Positions 1-8,332 of a stretch of 39,467 nt of DNA are shown here, in pieces (positions within the stretch are counted from its first letter, which is position 1; each line of letters starts with the position of its first letter). The notes below the pieces were generated by a model. It made no database searches. It saw nothing but the letters and a program-made list of their open reading frames with translations, and was not told where the DNA came from. The DNA is from an uncultured Collinsella sp. (GTDB lineage Bacteria; Actinomycetota; Coriobacteriia; Coriobacteriales; Coriobacteriaceae), in the NCBI GenBank assembly GCA_937934165.1, contig CALGZX010000141.1, forward strand, positions 1 to 39,467, given 5' to 3'. The translations under genes were made by a program, and so were the position numbers.

Positions 1-46
1 TCGCGCACACTGTGCTGCGGCGCCCTTTTGCCGAAAGGTGGACAAG

Positions 47-883
47 ATGGAGTATCCGCAGCTTGCCGTCATGAATATCAGCCATCGTTATTTTGGCCTT
101 GAGGAATTCTTTTCTTCGGCAGCGGCCTCGGGCTACACGTGTTGCGAGCTTTGGACCGGGGCGATGCATCTGTATGTCGATTGCCATGGATACGATTCGC
201 TCGAGCAGGTGCGGGAGCTGTCGCAGCGGTATGGGGTTCGGATTGTGGGGCTTTGTCCCGAACAGAACAACCCCAAGCCGTGGAATATCGCGGCGCGTGG
301 GAATGAGGCGCGTGCCCGCACGCTCGCGTACTTTAAGAACGTTGTGGATATCGCGGCGGAACTTGGAGCCGAGCAGGTCATGGTCTCGAGCGGCTGGGCA
401 TTTTTGAACGAGCCGATCGAGGACGCGTGGGGTCGCAGCGCCTCGATGCTGCGTGCGATTGCCGAGCATGCGGGAGAGCGCGGCGTGCGACTGGTGCTCG
501 AGGCCCTACAGCCGGTTGAGTCGATGATCGTGAACTCGGCGGCCGACACGAAGCGCATGATCGAGGCAGTTGATCATCCGGCACTTAAGGCGTGTCTGGA
601 TTTGGGCGCTATGGCGGTGGCAGGGGATACCATCGACGATTATTTCGATCTGCTTGGCGATGATGTCGCCCACGTGCATTTTGTCGATGTTGCGGCAGAT
701 GGCACGACGCATCTTGCCTGGGGTGACGGCGACCGCGATATGCGCGCCGACCTGGATAGGCTGGTGGCGCGCGGCTATCGCGGAGTTGTTTCGGCCGAGA
801 CCTATGACGGGCGCTATTTCGCCGACCCCGCAGCTGCCGATGCGCAAGTAATGGCAGAGTATCGTCGTGCGATTGGCGCCTAG
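47..883 (+). CDS. Sugar phosphate isomerase/epimerase-like TIM-barrel protein
   Basis: A 278-residue protein resembling the xylose-isomerase-like TIM-barrel superfamily (AP endonuclease 2 fold). Visible family signs are the early MNISHRYF strand, the LVLEALQP strand with its metal-binding Glu near the middle, the ACLDLGAMA segment, the HVHFVDV strand with paired His, and a late VSAET motif with a Glu. These positions usually bind a divalent metal and catalyse keto-aldose isomerisation or 3-epimerisation of sugars; the substrate cannot be read from sequence. I place the start at ATG 47 because an AAAGGTGG ribosome site ends five bases upstream. An in-frame GTG at 38 lies inside that site and is less likely. 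No signal peptide, so cytoplasmic. Upstream context is cut off. It is probably not part of the his operon that follows, since a hairpin separates them. Confidence 0.75.
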   Translation: MEYPQLAVMNISHRYFGLEEFFSSAAASGYTCCELWTGAMHLYVDCHGYDSLEQVRELSQRYGVRIVGLCPEQNNPKPWNIAARGNEARARTLAYFKNVVDIAAELGAEQVMVSSGWAFLNEPIEDAWGRSASMLRAIAEHAGERGVRLVLEALQPVESMIVNSAADTKRMIEAVDHPALKACLDLGAMAVAGDTIDDYFDLLGDDVAHVHFVDVAADGTTHLAWGDGDRDMRADLDRLVARGYRGVVSAETYDGRYFADPAAADAQVMAEYRRAIGA

Positions 884-971
884 GCGGGTTTGGGTTGCGG
901 CGATCTGCCCTATGTTTCCAAATGAATACGCTATGAGCGGTTGCGGCGGATTTTCCCCGCAAGCACTCTAG

Positions 972-977
972 TATGCT
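972..977 (+). promoter_or_regulatory. Candidate -10 element of the his operon
   Basis: TATGCT lies about 10 bases upstream of the leader hairpin at 987-1016. No convincing -35 box is seen at normal spacing. If real, transcription would begin almost at the foot of the hairpin, putting it at the very 5' end of the his mRNA. Weak evidence. Confidence 0.3.
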
Positions 978-986
978 AAAGTACCC

Positions 987-1016
987 AGAAGACCGGCGGA
1001 GCTATGCCGGTCTTCT
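987..1016 (+). terminator. Perfect 11-bp hairpin ahead of hisZG (terminator or leader)
   Basis: AGAAGACCGGC (987-997) and GCCGGTCTTCT (1006-1016) pair perfectly around an 8-nt loop and are followed by a modestly T-rich GTTCTATAT. It may end the transcript of the upstream isomerase-like gene, or act as a 5' hairpin or attenuator of the his operon. No His-rich leader peptide is present. Confidence 0.6.
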
Positions 1017-1052
1017 GTTCTATATGAAACACAGCATGAGGAGGCTCACCAG

Positions 1053-2768
1053 ATGACGGCCACACCGTGGGGATTCCGGGACATATTGCCCGAGGAGGCT
1101 CAGGCGCGCGAGGAGATCGCATATACGGTGAAGGGCTGCTTTAGGGAGCATCATTACCTGCCGGTCGAGACGCCACTGCTCGAGGACAAGGGTTCGCTCG
1201 AGGAGGGCGGCCGCATTGCGGACACGCCGTTTAAGCTCTTTGACGATGATGGCCGCCTGCTGGTGGTCCGTCCCGACAACACATTGCCGATCGTGCGCTT
1301 GGTTTCGACCCGCATGCGCGCGGCCGACCTGCCCCTACGCCTTCGCTACGAGGCGCCGGTGGTTCGCGAGTGCCAGCGCAATGCCGGTGGCTCGCGTCAG
1401 TTTACACAGCTGGGCTTTGAGCTTATCGGTGCGGGCGATACCGCGGGCGATGTCGAGATCGTCTCGCTCGTGGCCGAGGCCGTGCGTAAGCTGGCACTGC
1501 CCGATGCGCGCATTATCGCAGGTAGCGTGCGTCCGTTTAAGGAACTGCTCGCGGCGTGCGAGGATCGCGAGCTGGCCGCTGAGGCCCTGCGCTGCGTGCA
1601 CGCCAACGACTTTGTGGGCCTCGATGCCCGTGTGGCGGCAAGCGCCGAGCCCGAGGCCGTCAAGGCTGCCATTAGCGAGCTGCCGCGCTTGCACGGCGGC
1701 GCCGAGGTACTCGACCGCGTCGACGCGCTGCTGACGGCGGCGGGCATTGTCGCGCCGCTCACGCGCGAGCTGCGCGCCCTGGTCGAGGGCCTGGCTCCCG
1801 AGGACGCCCAGGTGCTGTCCTTCGACTTCTCCATCATGAACTCGTTTGATTACTACACGGGTTTGGTCTTTAAGGCCTATGCCGGCGGCCTGCCCGATCC
1901 GGTCGGTTCGGGCGGACGCTACGACTCCATCTTTACCGGTGCGTTTGGCGACGGCATTGAGGTGCCGGCGGCGGGCTTCGCCTTTTCGCTCGAGCGTCTG
2001 GAGGCCGCGCACACCTCGGCCGAGGACGCTGCCTCCGATGGCGATCACGCCGCGGGCCGTGGCGCCGAGGGTCCGCTGCGCATTGCCGTGCCCAAGGGCT
2101 CGCTTAAGGCCGACACGCTCGACATGCTCGAGGCCGCGGGTCTGGACGTCTCCGAGCTGCGCGATCCCGGCCGTCACCTGATCGTGCGCGGCCGCGACAC
2201 GCGTGCCGGCGAGGGTGCGGTCGGCAATATCGAGTTTGTCATCGTACGCCCTAGCGATGCGCCCGCCTTTGTGGGCTGCGGCGGTGCCGATTGCGGCATC
2301 TGCGGTTGGGACTCGCTTATCGAGGCCGACCTCAACCTGCTGCAGCTGGTCGATCTGGGCTACGGCCTGTGCACTTTCATTGAGGCGGAGCCCGCGTGGC
2401 GCGCCGGTCAGGCCGAGCGCAACTATGCCCGCCGCGGGTCGCTTCGCGTGGCTACCAAGTATCCGCGCATCGCGAGCGCCTGGTATGCCGAGCACGGCGT
2501 GAACGCCGATATCGTCTCGCTGCACGGTAACATTGAGCTGGGCCCCATCGTCGGCATGACCGATCGCATCGTGGACGTTACCGCCACGGGTGCCACGCTA
2601 CGCGACAACGACCTGGTTATTACTGGTCGCATTATGGACTGCACGGCCCGCTTCTTTGTCAATCCGGGTGCCGCACGTCTGGATCCGCGCGTACGCAATC
2701 TGGCAGATCGTTTGGCGGCAGCCGTGAAGGACAAGCATTTTGAGCCCGTTGCGGGCTCGGCACAATAG
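1053..2768 (+). CDS. hisZG: HisZ-HisG fusion: ATP phosphoribosyltransferase, regulatory plus catalytic
   Basis: One 571-residue chain with two histidine-pathway domains. Residues 1 to about 320 look like HisZ, the histidyl-tRNA-synthetase paralogue that serves as regulatory subunit: the GFRDILPEEA start, RPDNTLPIVRL, and the DYYTGLVFKAYAGG and GSGGRYDSI class-II synthetase core motifs. A linker of roughly 20 residues rich in Ala, Asp and Gly follows. From about residue 341 comes a short-form HisG: LRIAVPKGSLK, GADCGICGWDSL, and the PRPP-binding loop DVTATGATL. HisG condenses ATP and PRPP, the first and feedback-controlled step of histidine synthesis. HisZ and short HisG are normally separate subunits of a hetero-octamer. 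A GAGGAGG site precedes ATG 1053. It is first gene of the operon. The frame is continuous through the linker, so the fusion is not a misread stop. Confidence 0.9.
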   Translation: MTATPWGFRDILPEEAQAREEIAYTVKGCFREHHYLPVETPLLEDKGSLEEGGRIADTPFKLFDDDGRLLVVRPDNTLPIVRLVSTRMRAADLPLRLRYEAPVVRECQRNAGGSRQFTQLGFELIGAGDTAGDVEIVSLVAEAVRKLALPDARIIAGSVRPFKELLAACEDRELAAEALRCVHANDFVGLDARVAASAEPEAVKAAISELPRLHGGAEVLDRVDALLTAAGIVAPLTRELRALVEGLAPEDAQVLSFDFSIMNSFDYYTGLVFKAYAGGLPDPVGSGGRYDSIFTGAFGDGIEVPAAGFAFSLERLEAAHTSAEDAASDGDHAAGRGAEGPLRIAVPKGSLKADTLDMLEAAGLDVSELRDPGRHLIVRGRDTRAGEGAVGNIEFVIVRPSDAPAFVGCGGADCGICGWDSLIEADLNLLQLVDLGYGLCTFIEAEPAWRAGQAERNYARRGSLRVATKYPRIASAWYAEHGVNADIVSLHGNIELGPIVGMTDRIVDVTATGATLRDNDLVITGRIMDCTARFFVNPGAARLDPRVRNLADRLAAAVKDKHFEPVAGSAQ

Positions 2769-2874
2769 CGCGAGCACGCACGGGCGTCCCAACGTCTGGG
2801 CTGCGGGCCGATTGGCGCCGCCGCCCGGCCTCTCGTTTTTTCAAACGCAACCTCGACCGATAGGGGATACCGAA

Positions 2875-4311
2875 ATGAAGACCATCAAGCTTACTCCCGG
2901 TGAGCGCCTCGTTACCAACCAGCTCAACCGCAAGGGCGTGCTGCCGCAAAACATCGTCGACGCGGCCCGCGATATCGTGGCCAACGTGCGCGCCAACGGC
3001 GATGCCGCGGTGCGCGATTACTGCCAGCGTTTTGACGGCGTTGAACTGCAGAGCTTCCGTCTTCCGCAGGAGCAGATCGATGCCGCGCTCGAAGGCCTCG
3101 ATCCGGCCTTTGTCGCTGCGCTCGAAAAGGCTGCACGCCAAATTCGCGAGTTCCACCAGCGCGAGGTCGAGCAGAGCTGGTTTACCACGCGCCCGGATGG
3201 CACGATGCTCGGCGTTAAGGTGACCCCGCTCGCTGCGGCCGGCATCTACGTGCCGGGCGGTCGCGCGCAGTATCCCTCCACGGTGCTCATGAATGCCATT
3301 CCCGCCAAGGTCGCCGGCGTCAAGCGCGTGGTCATGGTGACCCCGCCGCAAAAGGACGGCCTGATCAGCCCGTATACGCTCGCGGCCGCCAAGCTCGGCG
3401 GCGTGGACGAGATCTATATGGTGGGCGGCGCCCAGGCCGTGGCCGCGCTGGCGTACGGTACCGAGACCATTCCGCGCGTCGATAAAATCACCGGCCCGGG
3501 CAACGCCTTTGTCGCCGCGGCCAAGCAGATTGTCTCGGGCGATGTGGGAATCGACATGGTCGCCGGCCCGTCCGAGGTCTGCGTGCTGGCCGATGCCACG
3601 GCCAAGCCCATGGTGGTCGCGGCCGACCTGATGGCCCAGGCCGAGCATGATCCGCTGGCGGCCTGCTATCTGGTGACCTGCGACGAGCAGTTTGCGCGTG
3701 AGGTCGAGGCGGGCATCGATATCCTGGTCGCGCAGTCGCCGCGTGCCGAGATCACGCATGCCTCGCTCGACAACGAAGGCACCATCGTGGTGGCCGCCGA
3801 CATGGCGGCTGCCGTCGAAGCAGTGAACATCGTGGCGCCCGAGCACCTTGAGCTGCATTGCAAGGATGCGATGGGCCTGCTCGGCGGCATTCGCAACGCC
3901 GGCGCCATCTTTGTGGGCGCTTGGAGCTCCGAGCCGCTTGGCGATTATGTTGCTGGCCCCAACCACACGCTGCCGACCGGCGGCACGGCCATGTTCTCCA
4001 ACCCGCTTTCGGTCGAAGAGTTCGTCAAGCGCTCGAGTGTCATTTGCTATACACCCGAGGGCCTGCTCTCCGATGCTCCTGCCACGCAGCGTCTAGCCGA
4101 GGCCGAGGGTCTGTGGGCACACGCGCTTTCCGCCGCGCTGCGCCGCCGCGTGTTGGAGCAGGGCGAGGATGCCGTGAGCGCCGAGTCGCTCGCCGCGGCC
4201 GACCTGACCAAGGTCGCCTGGCCGGGCGACGCCGTGGTGACGGTTGCCGAGGGCGTGGACCTGGCGGCTGCAAGCGCGGATGGCGCCGGCGCGACTGACA
4301 AGGAGGCCTAA
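2875..4311 (+). CDS. hisD: Histidinol dehydrogenase
   Basis: 478 residues; catalyses the last two NAD-dependent oxidations, histidinol to histidinal to histidine. Hallmarks are GIYVPGGRAQYPSTVLM, the KITGPGNAFV strand, the zinc-site QAEHDP, the HLELHCKD segment, LGDYVAGPNHTLPTGG, and a late EGLWAHA matching the C-terminal zinc His of the family. I start at ATG 2875, preceded by AGGGGAT; the open frame runs further upstream to 2740 but there overlaps the end of hisZG. It is about 45 residues longer than usual, the excess being an Ala- and Asp-rich C-terminal tail after about residue 425 that is not part of the known fold. It lies 106 bp after hisZG and one base before hisC. Confidence 0.95.
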   Translation: MKTIKLTPGERLVTNQLNRKGVLPQNIVDAARDIVANVRANGDAAVRDYCQRFDGVELQSFRLPQEQIDAALEGLDPAFVAALEKAARQIREFHQREVEQSWFTTRPDGTMLGVKVTPLAAAGIYVPGGRAQYPSTVLMNAIPAKVAGVKRVVMVTPPQKDGLISPYTLAAAKLGGVDEIYMVGGAQAVAALAYGTETIPRVDKITGPGNAFVAAAKQIVSGDVGIDMVAGPSEVCVLADATAKPMVVAADLMAQAEHDPLAACYLVTCDEQFAREVEAGIDILVAQSPRAEITHASLDNEGTIVVAADMAAAVEAVNIVAPEHLELHCKDAMGLLGGIRNAGAIFVGAWSSEPLGDYVAGPNHTLPTGGTAMFSNPLSVEEFVKRSSVICYTPEGLLSDAPATQRLAEAEGLWAHALSAALRRRVLEQGEDAVSAESLAAADLTKVAWPGDAVVTVAEGVDLAAASADGAGATDKEA

Positions 4312-4312
4312 T

Positions 4313-5428
4313 ATGGCCGAGCTCACGTCCCGTATGAAGGAGCTCGTCCAGCCCTACTTGGCCGGCATTGAGCCCTACGATCCCAACTTTACGCCCACGC
4401 GCATCAACCTTTCGGCCAACGAGAACACCTATCCCGTGCCGGCTGGCGTGCGCGAGGCGGTAGACGCCGCCCTGGCCGCTACACCGCTCAACCGCTATCC
4501 CGATCCCATGTCCAACGATCTGCGCGACGAGCTTGCCGCTTGGCATGGTGTGGCGCGCGAGAATGTCTGCGTGGGCAACGGCGGCGACGAGCTGCTCTAT
4601 AACTACCTGTTGGCGTTTGGCGGCGCGGGACGGACCCTGCTCAACTGCCCGCCGTGCTTTAGCGAGTACGCGTTCTTTGCGTCGCTCTGCCAGACCGAGG
4701 TGCGCGACGTGTGGCGCGACCCCGCGACCTTTGAGCTCGACCAGGCAGCTGTGCTCGCGGCGGCGTCCGAGTGCAACCTGGCAATCGTGACCTCGCCCAA
4801 TAACCCCACGGGTGACGTGGCGCCGCTCGACTTTGTCGCGGCGCTGTGCGATGCGTGCCCCGGCATGGTCATGGTCGACGAGGCCTACGTTGAGTTTGCC
4901 GACGATTTGTTTGGCGCGGCCACCACGGCGCAGGGGCTTATCGCCGAGCATCCCAACCTGGTGATTCTGCATACGTTGTCCAAGGCGTTTGGCGCTGCCG
5001 GCACGCGTCTGGGCTATGTGATTGCGGCGCCCGAAGTCATCGGCGTGTTCGCGGCGATTCGCCAGATCTATTCGGTCAACGTACTGAGCCAGGCGGCAGC
5101 ACTTGCCTGCGTGCGTGCCCGTGATGCCTACACGCCCGTGGTGGCGCAGATCGCATCCGAGCGCGAACGCGAACAGGCCGCCCTGCGCGCGATGGCTGCC
5201 GAGGGCATGCCCGTGGAGGCATGGCCGAGCGCGGCGAACTTTGTGCTCGTGCGTACGCCGCATGCCACGCGCGTGCGCGAGCGCCTGCGCGACGAGTATT
5301 CAATTTTGGTGCGCGACTTTAGCTACGCGCCGGGGCTCGCGGACTGCCTGCGCATTACCGTGAGTACCCCACAGGAAAACGACGAGGTACTGGCTGCGTT
5401 TGCCGCGCTGGTGAAGGAGGAGATCTAG
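4313..5428 (+). CDS. hisC: Histidinol-phosphate aminotransferase
   Basis: 371 residues, fold-type I PLP aminotransferase converting imidazole acetol phosphate and glutamate to histidinol phosphate. Visible motifs are NLSANENTYPVP near the N terminus, NGGDELL, the SPNNPTGD loop, VDEAYVEF with the PLP-contacting Asp and Tyr, and HTLSKAFGAAGTRLGY, which carries the Schiff-base lysine. The start at ATG 4313 follows hisD by a single base and has an AAGGAGG site inside the end of hisD, so the two are translationally coupled. Length is normal for the family. Confidence 0.95.
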   Translation: MAELTSRMKELVQPYLAGIEPYDPNFTPTRINLSANENTYPVPAGVREAVDAALAATPLNRYPDPMSNDLRDELAAWHGVARENVCVGNGGDELLYNYLLAFGGAGRTLLNCPPCFSEYAFFASLCQTEVRDVWRDPATFELDQAAVLAAASECNLAIVTSPNNPTGDVAPLDFVAALCDACPGMVMVDEAYVEFADDLFGAATTAQGLIAEHPNLVILHTLSKAFGAAGTRLGYVIAAPEVIGVFAAIRQIYSVNVLSQAAALACVRARDAYTPVVAQIASEREREQAALRAMAAEGMPVEAWPSAANFVLVRTPHATRVRERLRDEYSILVRDFSYAPGLADCLRITVSTPQENDEVLAAFAALVKEEI

Positions 5429-6016
5429 ATGGGCCGTTATGCCGAGGTGACCCGCAAGACGGGGGAGACCGACATTGTCGTCAAACTCGACCTGGATGGA
5501 ACCGGTACGTGCGATATCTCGACCGGCGTGCCGTTTTTCGACCACATGCTCAACGCTTTTGGCCGCCATGGCCTGTTCGATCTGACGGTGCACGCAGTGG
5601 GCGACGTCGAGGTCGATGCACACCACACCGTCGAGGACACGGGCATTGTGCTGGGAGAGGCGTTTTGCCAAGCGCTGGGCGACAAGGTGGGCATTACGCG
5701 CTTTGCCGACGCGGCGATTGCCATGGACGAGACGCTCGTGATGGCCGCCGTGGATATCTCGGGCCGAGGGCAGGCCTATTGCGAGCTGCCCGTGCCGACC
5801 GAGCGCGTGGGCAGCTTCGATACCGAGCTGGCTGTCGAGTTCTTCTATGCCTTTGCGCGCGATGCCAAACTTACGCTGCACGTGCGCGAGCTGGCGGGCG
5901 GCAACTCGCATCACATTATCGAGGCCGCCTTTAAGGCCGTGGGCCGCACGATGCGCCACGCCTGCGAGCTCGATCCCCGCGTGCAGGGCATCCCCAGCAC
6001 CAAGGGCTCGCTGTAA
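5429..6016 (+). CDS. hisB: Imidazoleglycerol-phosphate dehydratase
   Basis: 195 residues, the single-domain dehydratase. It removes water from imidazole glycerol phosphate to give imidazole acetol phosphate. The duplicated manganese-binding motifs are clear: DVDAHHTVEDTG-type HHTVED in the first half and GGNSHHIIEAAFKA in the second, plus the GVPFFDHML segment and the typical C-terminal STKGSL. There is no histidinol-phosphatase domain of the kind fused in enterobacteria, so that activity must come from another gene (see 9312-10223). ATG 5429 abuts the TAG stop of hisC, with AAGGAGG just upstream. Confidence 0.95.
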   Translation: MGRYAEVTRKTGETDIVVKLDLDGTGTCDISTGVPFFDHMLNAFGRHGLFDLTVHAVGDVEVDAHHTVEDTGIVLGEAFCQALGDKVGITRFADAAIAMDETLVMAAVDISGRGQAYCELPVPTERVGSFDTELAVEFFYAFARDAKLTLHVRELAGGNSHHIIEAAFKAVGRTMRHACELDPRVQGIPSTKGSL

Positions 6017-6029
6017 CCGTCACAAGGGT

Positions 6030-6070
6030 AAAACCACCACGAAGGGGACAGGCACCTTTGTGGTGGTTTT
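6030..6070 (+). repeat. 16-bp hairpin between hisB and hisH containing GGGGACAGG
   Basis: AAAACCACCACGAAGG (6030-6045) pairs with CCTTTGTGGTGGTTTT (6055-6070), with a single G-U pair and a 9-nt loop. It sits in the only sizeable intra-operon gap before hisH. The right arm ends in TTTT but transcription must continue to the distal genes. The GGGGAC core in the loop is shared with the dispersed repeats at 9161, 23538 and 25721. Confidence 0.75.
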
Positions 6071-6095
6071 GGATGATGAGAAGTGGAGGGGTCGC

Positions 6096-6797
6096 GTGGG
6101 CGAACCGAAGATCGTGGTGGTCGACTACCACAAGGGCAACTTGTCGAGCGTCGTGCGCGGGCTTGCGCGCGCCGGTGCCGCCGCCTGCACATCGGACGAT
6201 CCGGAGCAGATCCGCAACGCCGACGGCCTGGTCATCCCGGGCGTGGGCGCGTTCTATGACGCGATCGCCTTTATGCGCCAGAGCGGCGAGGAGGTGGCCG
6301 TGCTCGATGCCGTTGCCGCCGGAACTCCGCTGCTCGGCATCTGCCTGGGTCTTCAGCTATTTTTTGAGCGTGGCAACGAGGGCGTGCCTGCGGACGAGGG
6401 CGTGGACGCGGACGACGATGCCTCCGAGCAGGCCGGCGGTCCCTGGGTCGATGGCCTGGGCATCATGCGTGGCTCGTGCACGCACCTGGAGTCGAGCCGT
6501 CTGAAGGTCCCGCACGTGGGCTGGGATCAGGTGCACATGACGCCTGCCGGCGCGGCCGATCCGCTGCTCGCCGGTTTTGCCGAGGGCGCCAATATGTACT
6601 TCACCCACAGCTACGCGGTGGCCGGCGACGTCGATGCCACCGATGTGTTGGCGCGCACGCACTATACACGGAGTTTCCCGTGCATCGTGCGCCACGGCAA
6701 CGTGTGGGGCTGCCAGTTCCATCCCGAGAAATCCTCCGCGCTGGGTCAGCGCATCCTTAAGAACTTCGTCAACATCGTCGAGGAGGTTGGCCGATGA
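6096..6797 (+). CDS. hisH: Imidazole glycerol phosphate synthase, glutaminase subunit
   Basis: 233 residues, class-I glutamine amidotransferase that supplies ammonia to HisF. The nucleophile is in LLGICLGLQLFF, and the catalytic His-Glu pair in GCQFHPEKSS. The N-terminal strand IVVVDYHKGN and the VIPGVGAF oxyanion strand are typical. I start at GTG 6096, because GGAGGGG lies immediately upstream and the next in-frame ATG would remove the first strand. An acidic insertion of about 20 residues (around residues 96-115) separates the nucleophile region from the GLGIM segment. The stop overlaps the hisA start by four bases. Confidence 0.93.
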   Translation: MGEPKIVVVDYHKGNLSSVVRGLARAGAAACTSDDPEQIRNADGLVIPGVGAFYDAIAFMRQSGEEVAVLDAVAAGTPLLGICLGLQLFFERGNEGVPADEGVDADDDASEQAGGPWVDGLGIMRGSCTHLESSRLKVPHVGWDQVHMTPAGAADPLLAGFAEGANMYFTHSYAVAGDVDATDVLARTHYTRSFPCIVRHGNVWGCQFHPEKSSALGQRILKNFVNIVEEVGR

Positions 6798-7537
6798 TCC
6801 TGTTTCCCGCAATCGATCTGATCGGCGGCAAGGTTGTGCGCCTGGAGCGCGGCGACCGCAACTGCTGCAAGGTATATTCCGATGACCCCGTGGCCGTCGC
6901 CCGCTCGTTTGCCGAGCAGGGCGCAAGCTGGGTGCACGTCGTCGACCTGTCCGCTGCCTTTGGCGAGGACGAGGACACATGCGCTGCCAATTCGGCGGCG
7001 ATTAAGGCCATCTGCGGCGTCGACGGTCTGTCCGTGGACGTGGGCGGCGGCGTTCGCTCACTCGCACGCATCGATGAGCTGGCAGGCTATGGTGCTCGCC
7101 GCATTGCGCTGGGCACCGTGCTCGTGACCGAGCCGGGTTTTGCTGAGGTGGCAGCCCAAGGCTTTGGCGAGCTGCTGGTCGCCGACGTTGCCGCACGCGA
7201 CGGCCAGGTTAAGGTGAACGGCTGGCGCGACGGCGCGGGTGTGGCACTCGACGATGCCGTGGCGCAGCTCACCGAGCTGGGCTTTAAACACCTGGTCTAT
7301 ACCGATATCGCGCGCGACGGCATGCAGACGGGCATCGACGTGGCAGCATATCGCCATGTGGCCGAGGTCGCGGGCTTTCCCGTCGTGGCTTCGGGCGGTA
7401 TCTCGACACTCGACGATATCCGCGCGCTTGCCGCGGTGGGCGAGGATGCCATCGAGGGCGCCATTACTGGTCGTGCGCTCTACGAGGGCAACTTTACGCT
7501 GGTACAGGCGCTGGCCGCTGTCCGAGGGGAGGAGTAG
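6794..7537 (+). CDS. hisA: ProFAR isomerase (HisA)
   Basis: 247 residues, (beta-alpha)8 barrel that isomerises ProFAR to PRFAR by an Amadori rearrangement. The catalytic base is Asp8 in LFPAIDLIGGKVVRL; the second catalytic Asp lies in VYTDIARDGMQTG. Phosphate-binding loops are SVDVGGGVRS and VASGGIST. The ATGA overlap with hisH implies translational coupling. Length is normal. The amino-acid pattern favours HisA over the bifunctional PriA of some actinobacteria, because trpF activity cannot be told from sequence alone; PriA remains possible. Confidence 0.92.
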   Translation: MILFPAIDLIGGKVVRLERGDRNCCKVYSDDPVAVARSFAEQGASWVHVVDLSAAFGEDEDTCAANSAAIKAICGVDGLSVDVGGGVRSLARIDELAGYGARRIALGTVLVTEPGFAEVAAQGFGELLVADVAARDGQVKVNGWRDGAGVALDDAVAQLTELGFKHLVYTDIARDGMQTGIDVAAYRHVAEVAGFPVVASGGISTLDDIRALAAVGEDAIEGAITGRALYEGNFTLVQALAAVRGEE

Positions 7538-7540
7538 CCC

Positions 7541-8323
7541 ATGCTTACCAAGCGCGTAATTCCCTGTCTGGATGTTAAGGACGGCCGTGTGGTCAAGGGC
7601 GTCAACTTTGTGAGTCTGCGCGATGCGGGCGACCCGGTGGAGCTAGCCCGCGCCTACGATCGCGAGGGTGCGGACGAGGTCGTCTTTCTGGATATTACCG
7701 CCACGAGTGACAACCGCGCGACGACTATCGAGATGGCGGCGCATGCGGCCGAGGAGCTGGCCATTCCCTATACCGTGGGCGGCGGCTTTCGCGACTTGGC
7801 GGGCATGCGGACCATGGTTGCCGCCGGCGCCGACAAGGTGTCGCTTAACTCTGCCGCCGTGCGCGATCCGTCGTTGATCAGCCAGGCCGCCGCGGCGTTT
7901 GGCAGCCAGGCCGTGGTCGTGGCAATCGATGCCAAGCGTGTGGGCCTGCCCGGTGAGCCGGGGGCCGACAAGTGGGAGGTCTTCACGGCGGGCGGTCGCA
8001 ACGCTACGGGTATCGATGCGGTGGCGTGGGCCGAGGAAGCGGCTCGTCGCGGCGCCGGTGAGATCTTGCTCACCAGCATGGATCGCGACGGTACCAAGGC
8101 CGGCTTTGACCTGGCACTCACCCGTGCCGTGGCGCGCGCGGTGCCGATTCCCGTCATCGCGAGCGGCGGCGTGGGCACGCTCGAGCATTTTGCCGAGGGT
8201 GTGATTGAGGGCGAGGCCGATGCCGTGCTGGCGGCGAGCGTCTTTCACTTTGGAACCTTCAGCATTCGCCAGGTGAAGGAGTATATGGCCTCTCAAGGTA
8301 TTCCTGTGAGGCTGGACTTTTAA
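7541..8323 (+). CDS. hisF: Imidazole glycerol phosphate synthase, cyclase subunit
   Basis: 260 residues, (beta-alpha)8 barrel that cyclises PRFAR with ammonia from HisH, giving imidazole glycerol phosphate and AICAR. Asp11 in RVIPCLDVKDGRVVKG and the Asp of VVAIDAKR are the catalytic pair. LLTSMDRDGTKAGFD and VIASGGVGTLEHF are the phosphate-binding repeats. GAGGGGAGGAG at the end of hisA serves as ribosome site. The AICAR by-product enters purine synthesis through PurH, which is encoded at 26740-28347 in the same window. Length is normal. Confidence 0.95.
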   Translation: MLTKRVIPCLDVKDGRVVKGVNFVSLRDAGDPVELARAYDREGADEVVFLDITATSDNRATTIEMAAHAAEELAIPYTVGGGFRDLAGMRTMVAAGADKVSLNSAAVRDPSLISQAAAAFGSQAVVVAIDAKRVGLPGEPGADKWEVFTAGGRNATGIDAVAWAEEAARRGAGEILLTSMDRDGTKAGFDLALTRAVARAVPIPVIASGGVGTLEHFAEGVIEGEADAVLAASVFHFGTFSIRQVKEYMASQGIPVRLDF

Positions 8324-8332
8324 TGCTGCGGC

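Noticed and set aside
1024..1056. A ten-codon frame (MKHSMRRLTR) overlapping the hisZG start, as a his leader peptide
   Set aside because: It has one His codon and no ribosome site, whereas his leader peptides carry runs of His codons.
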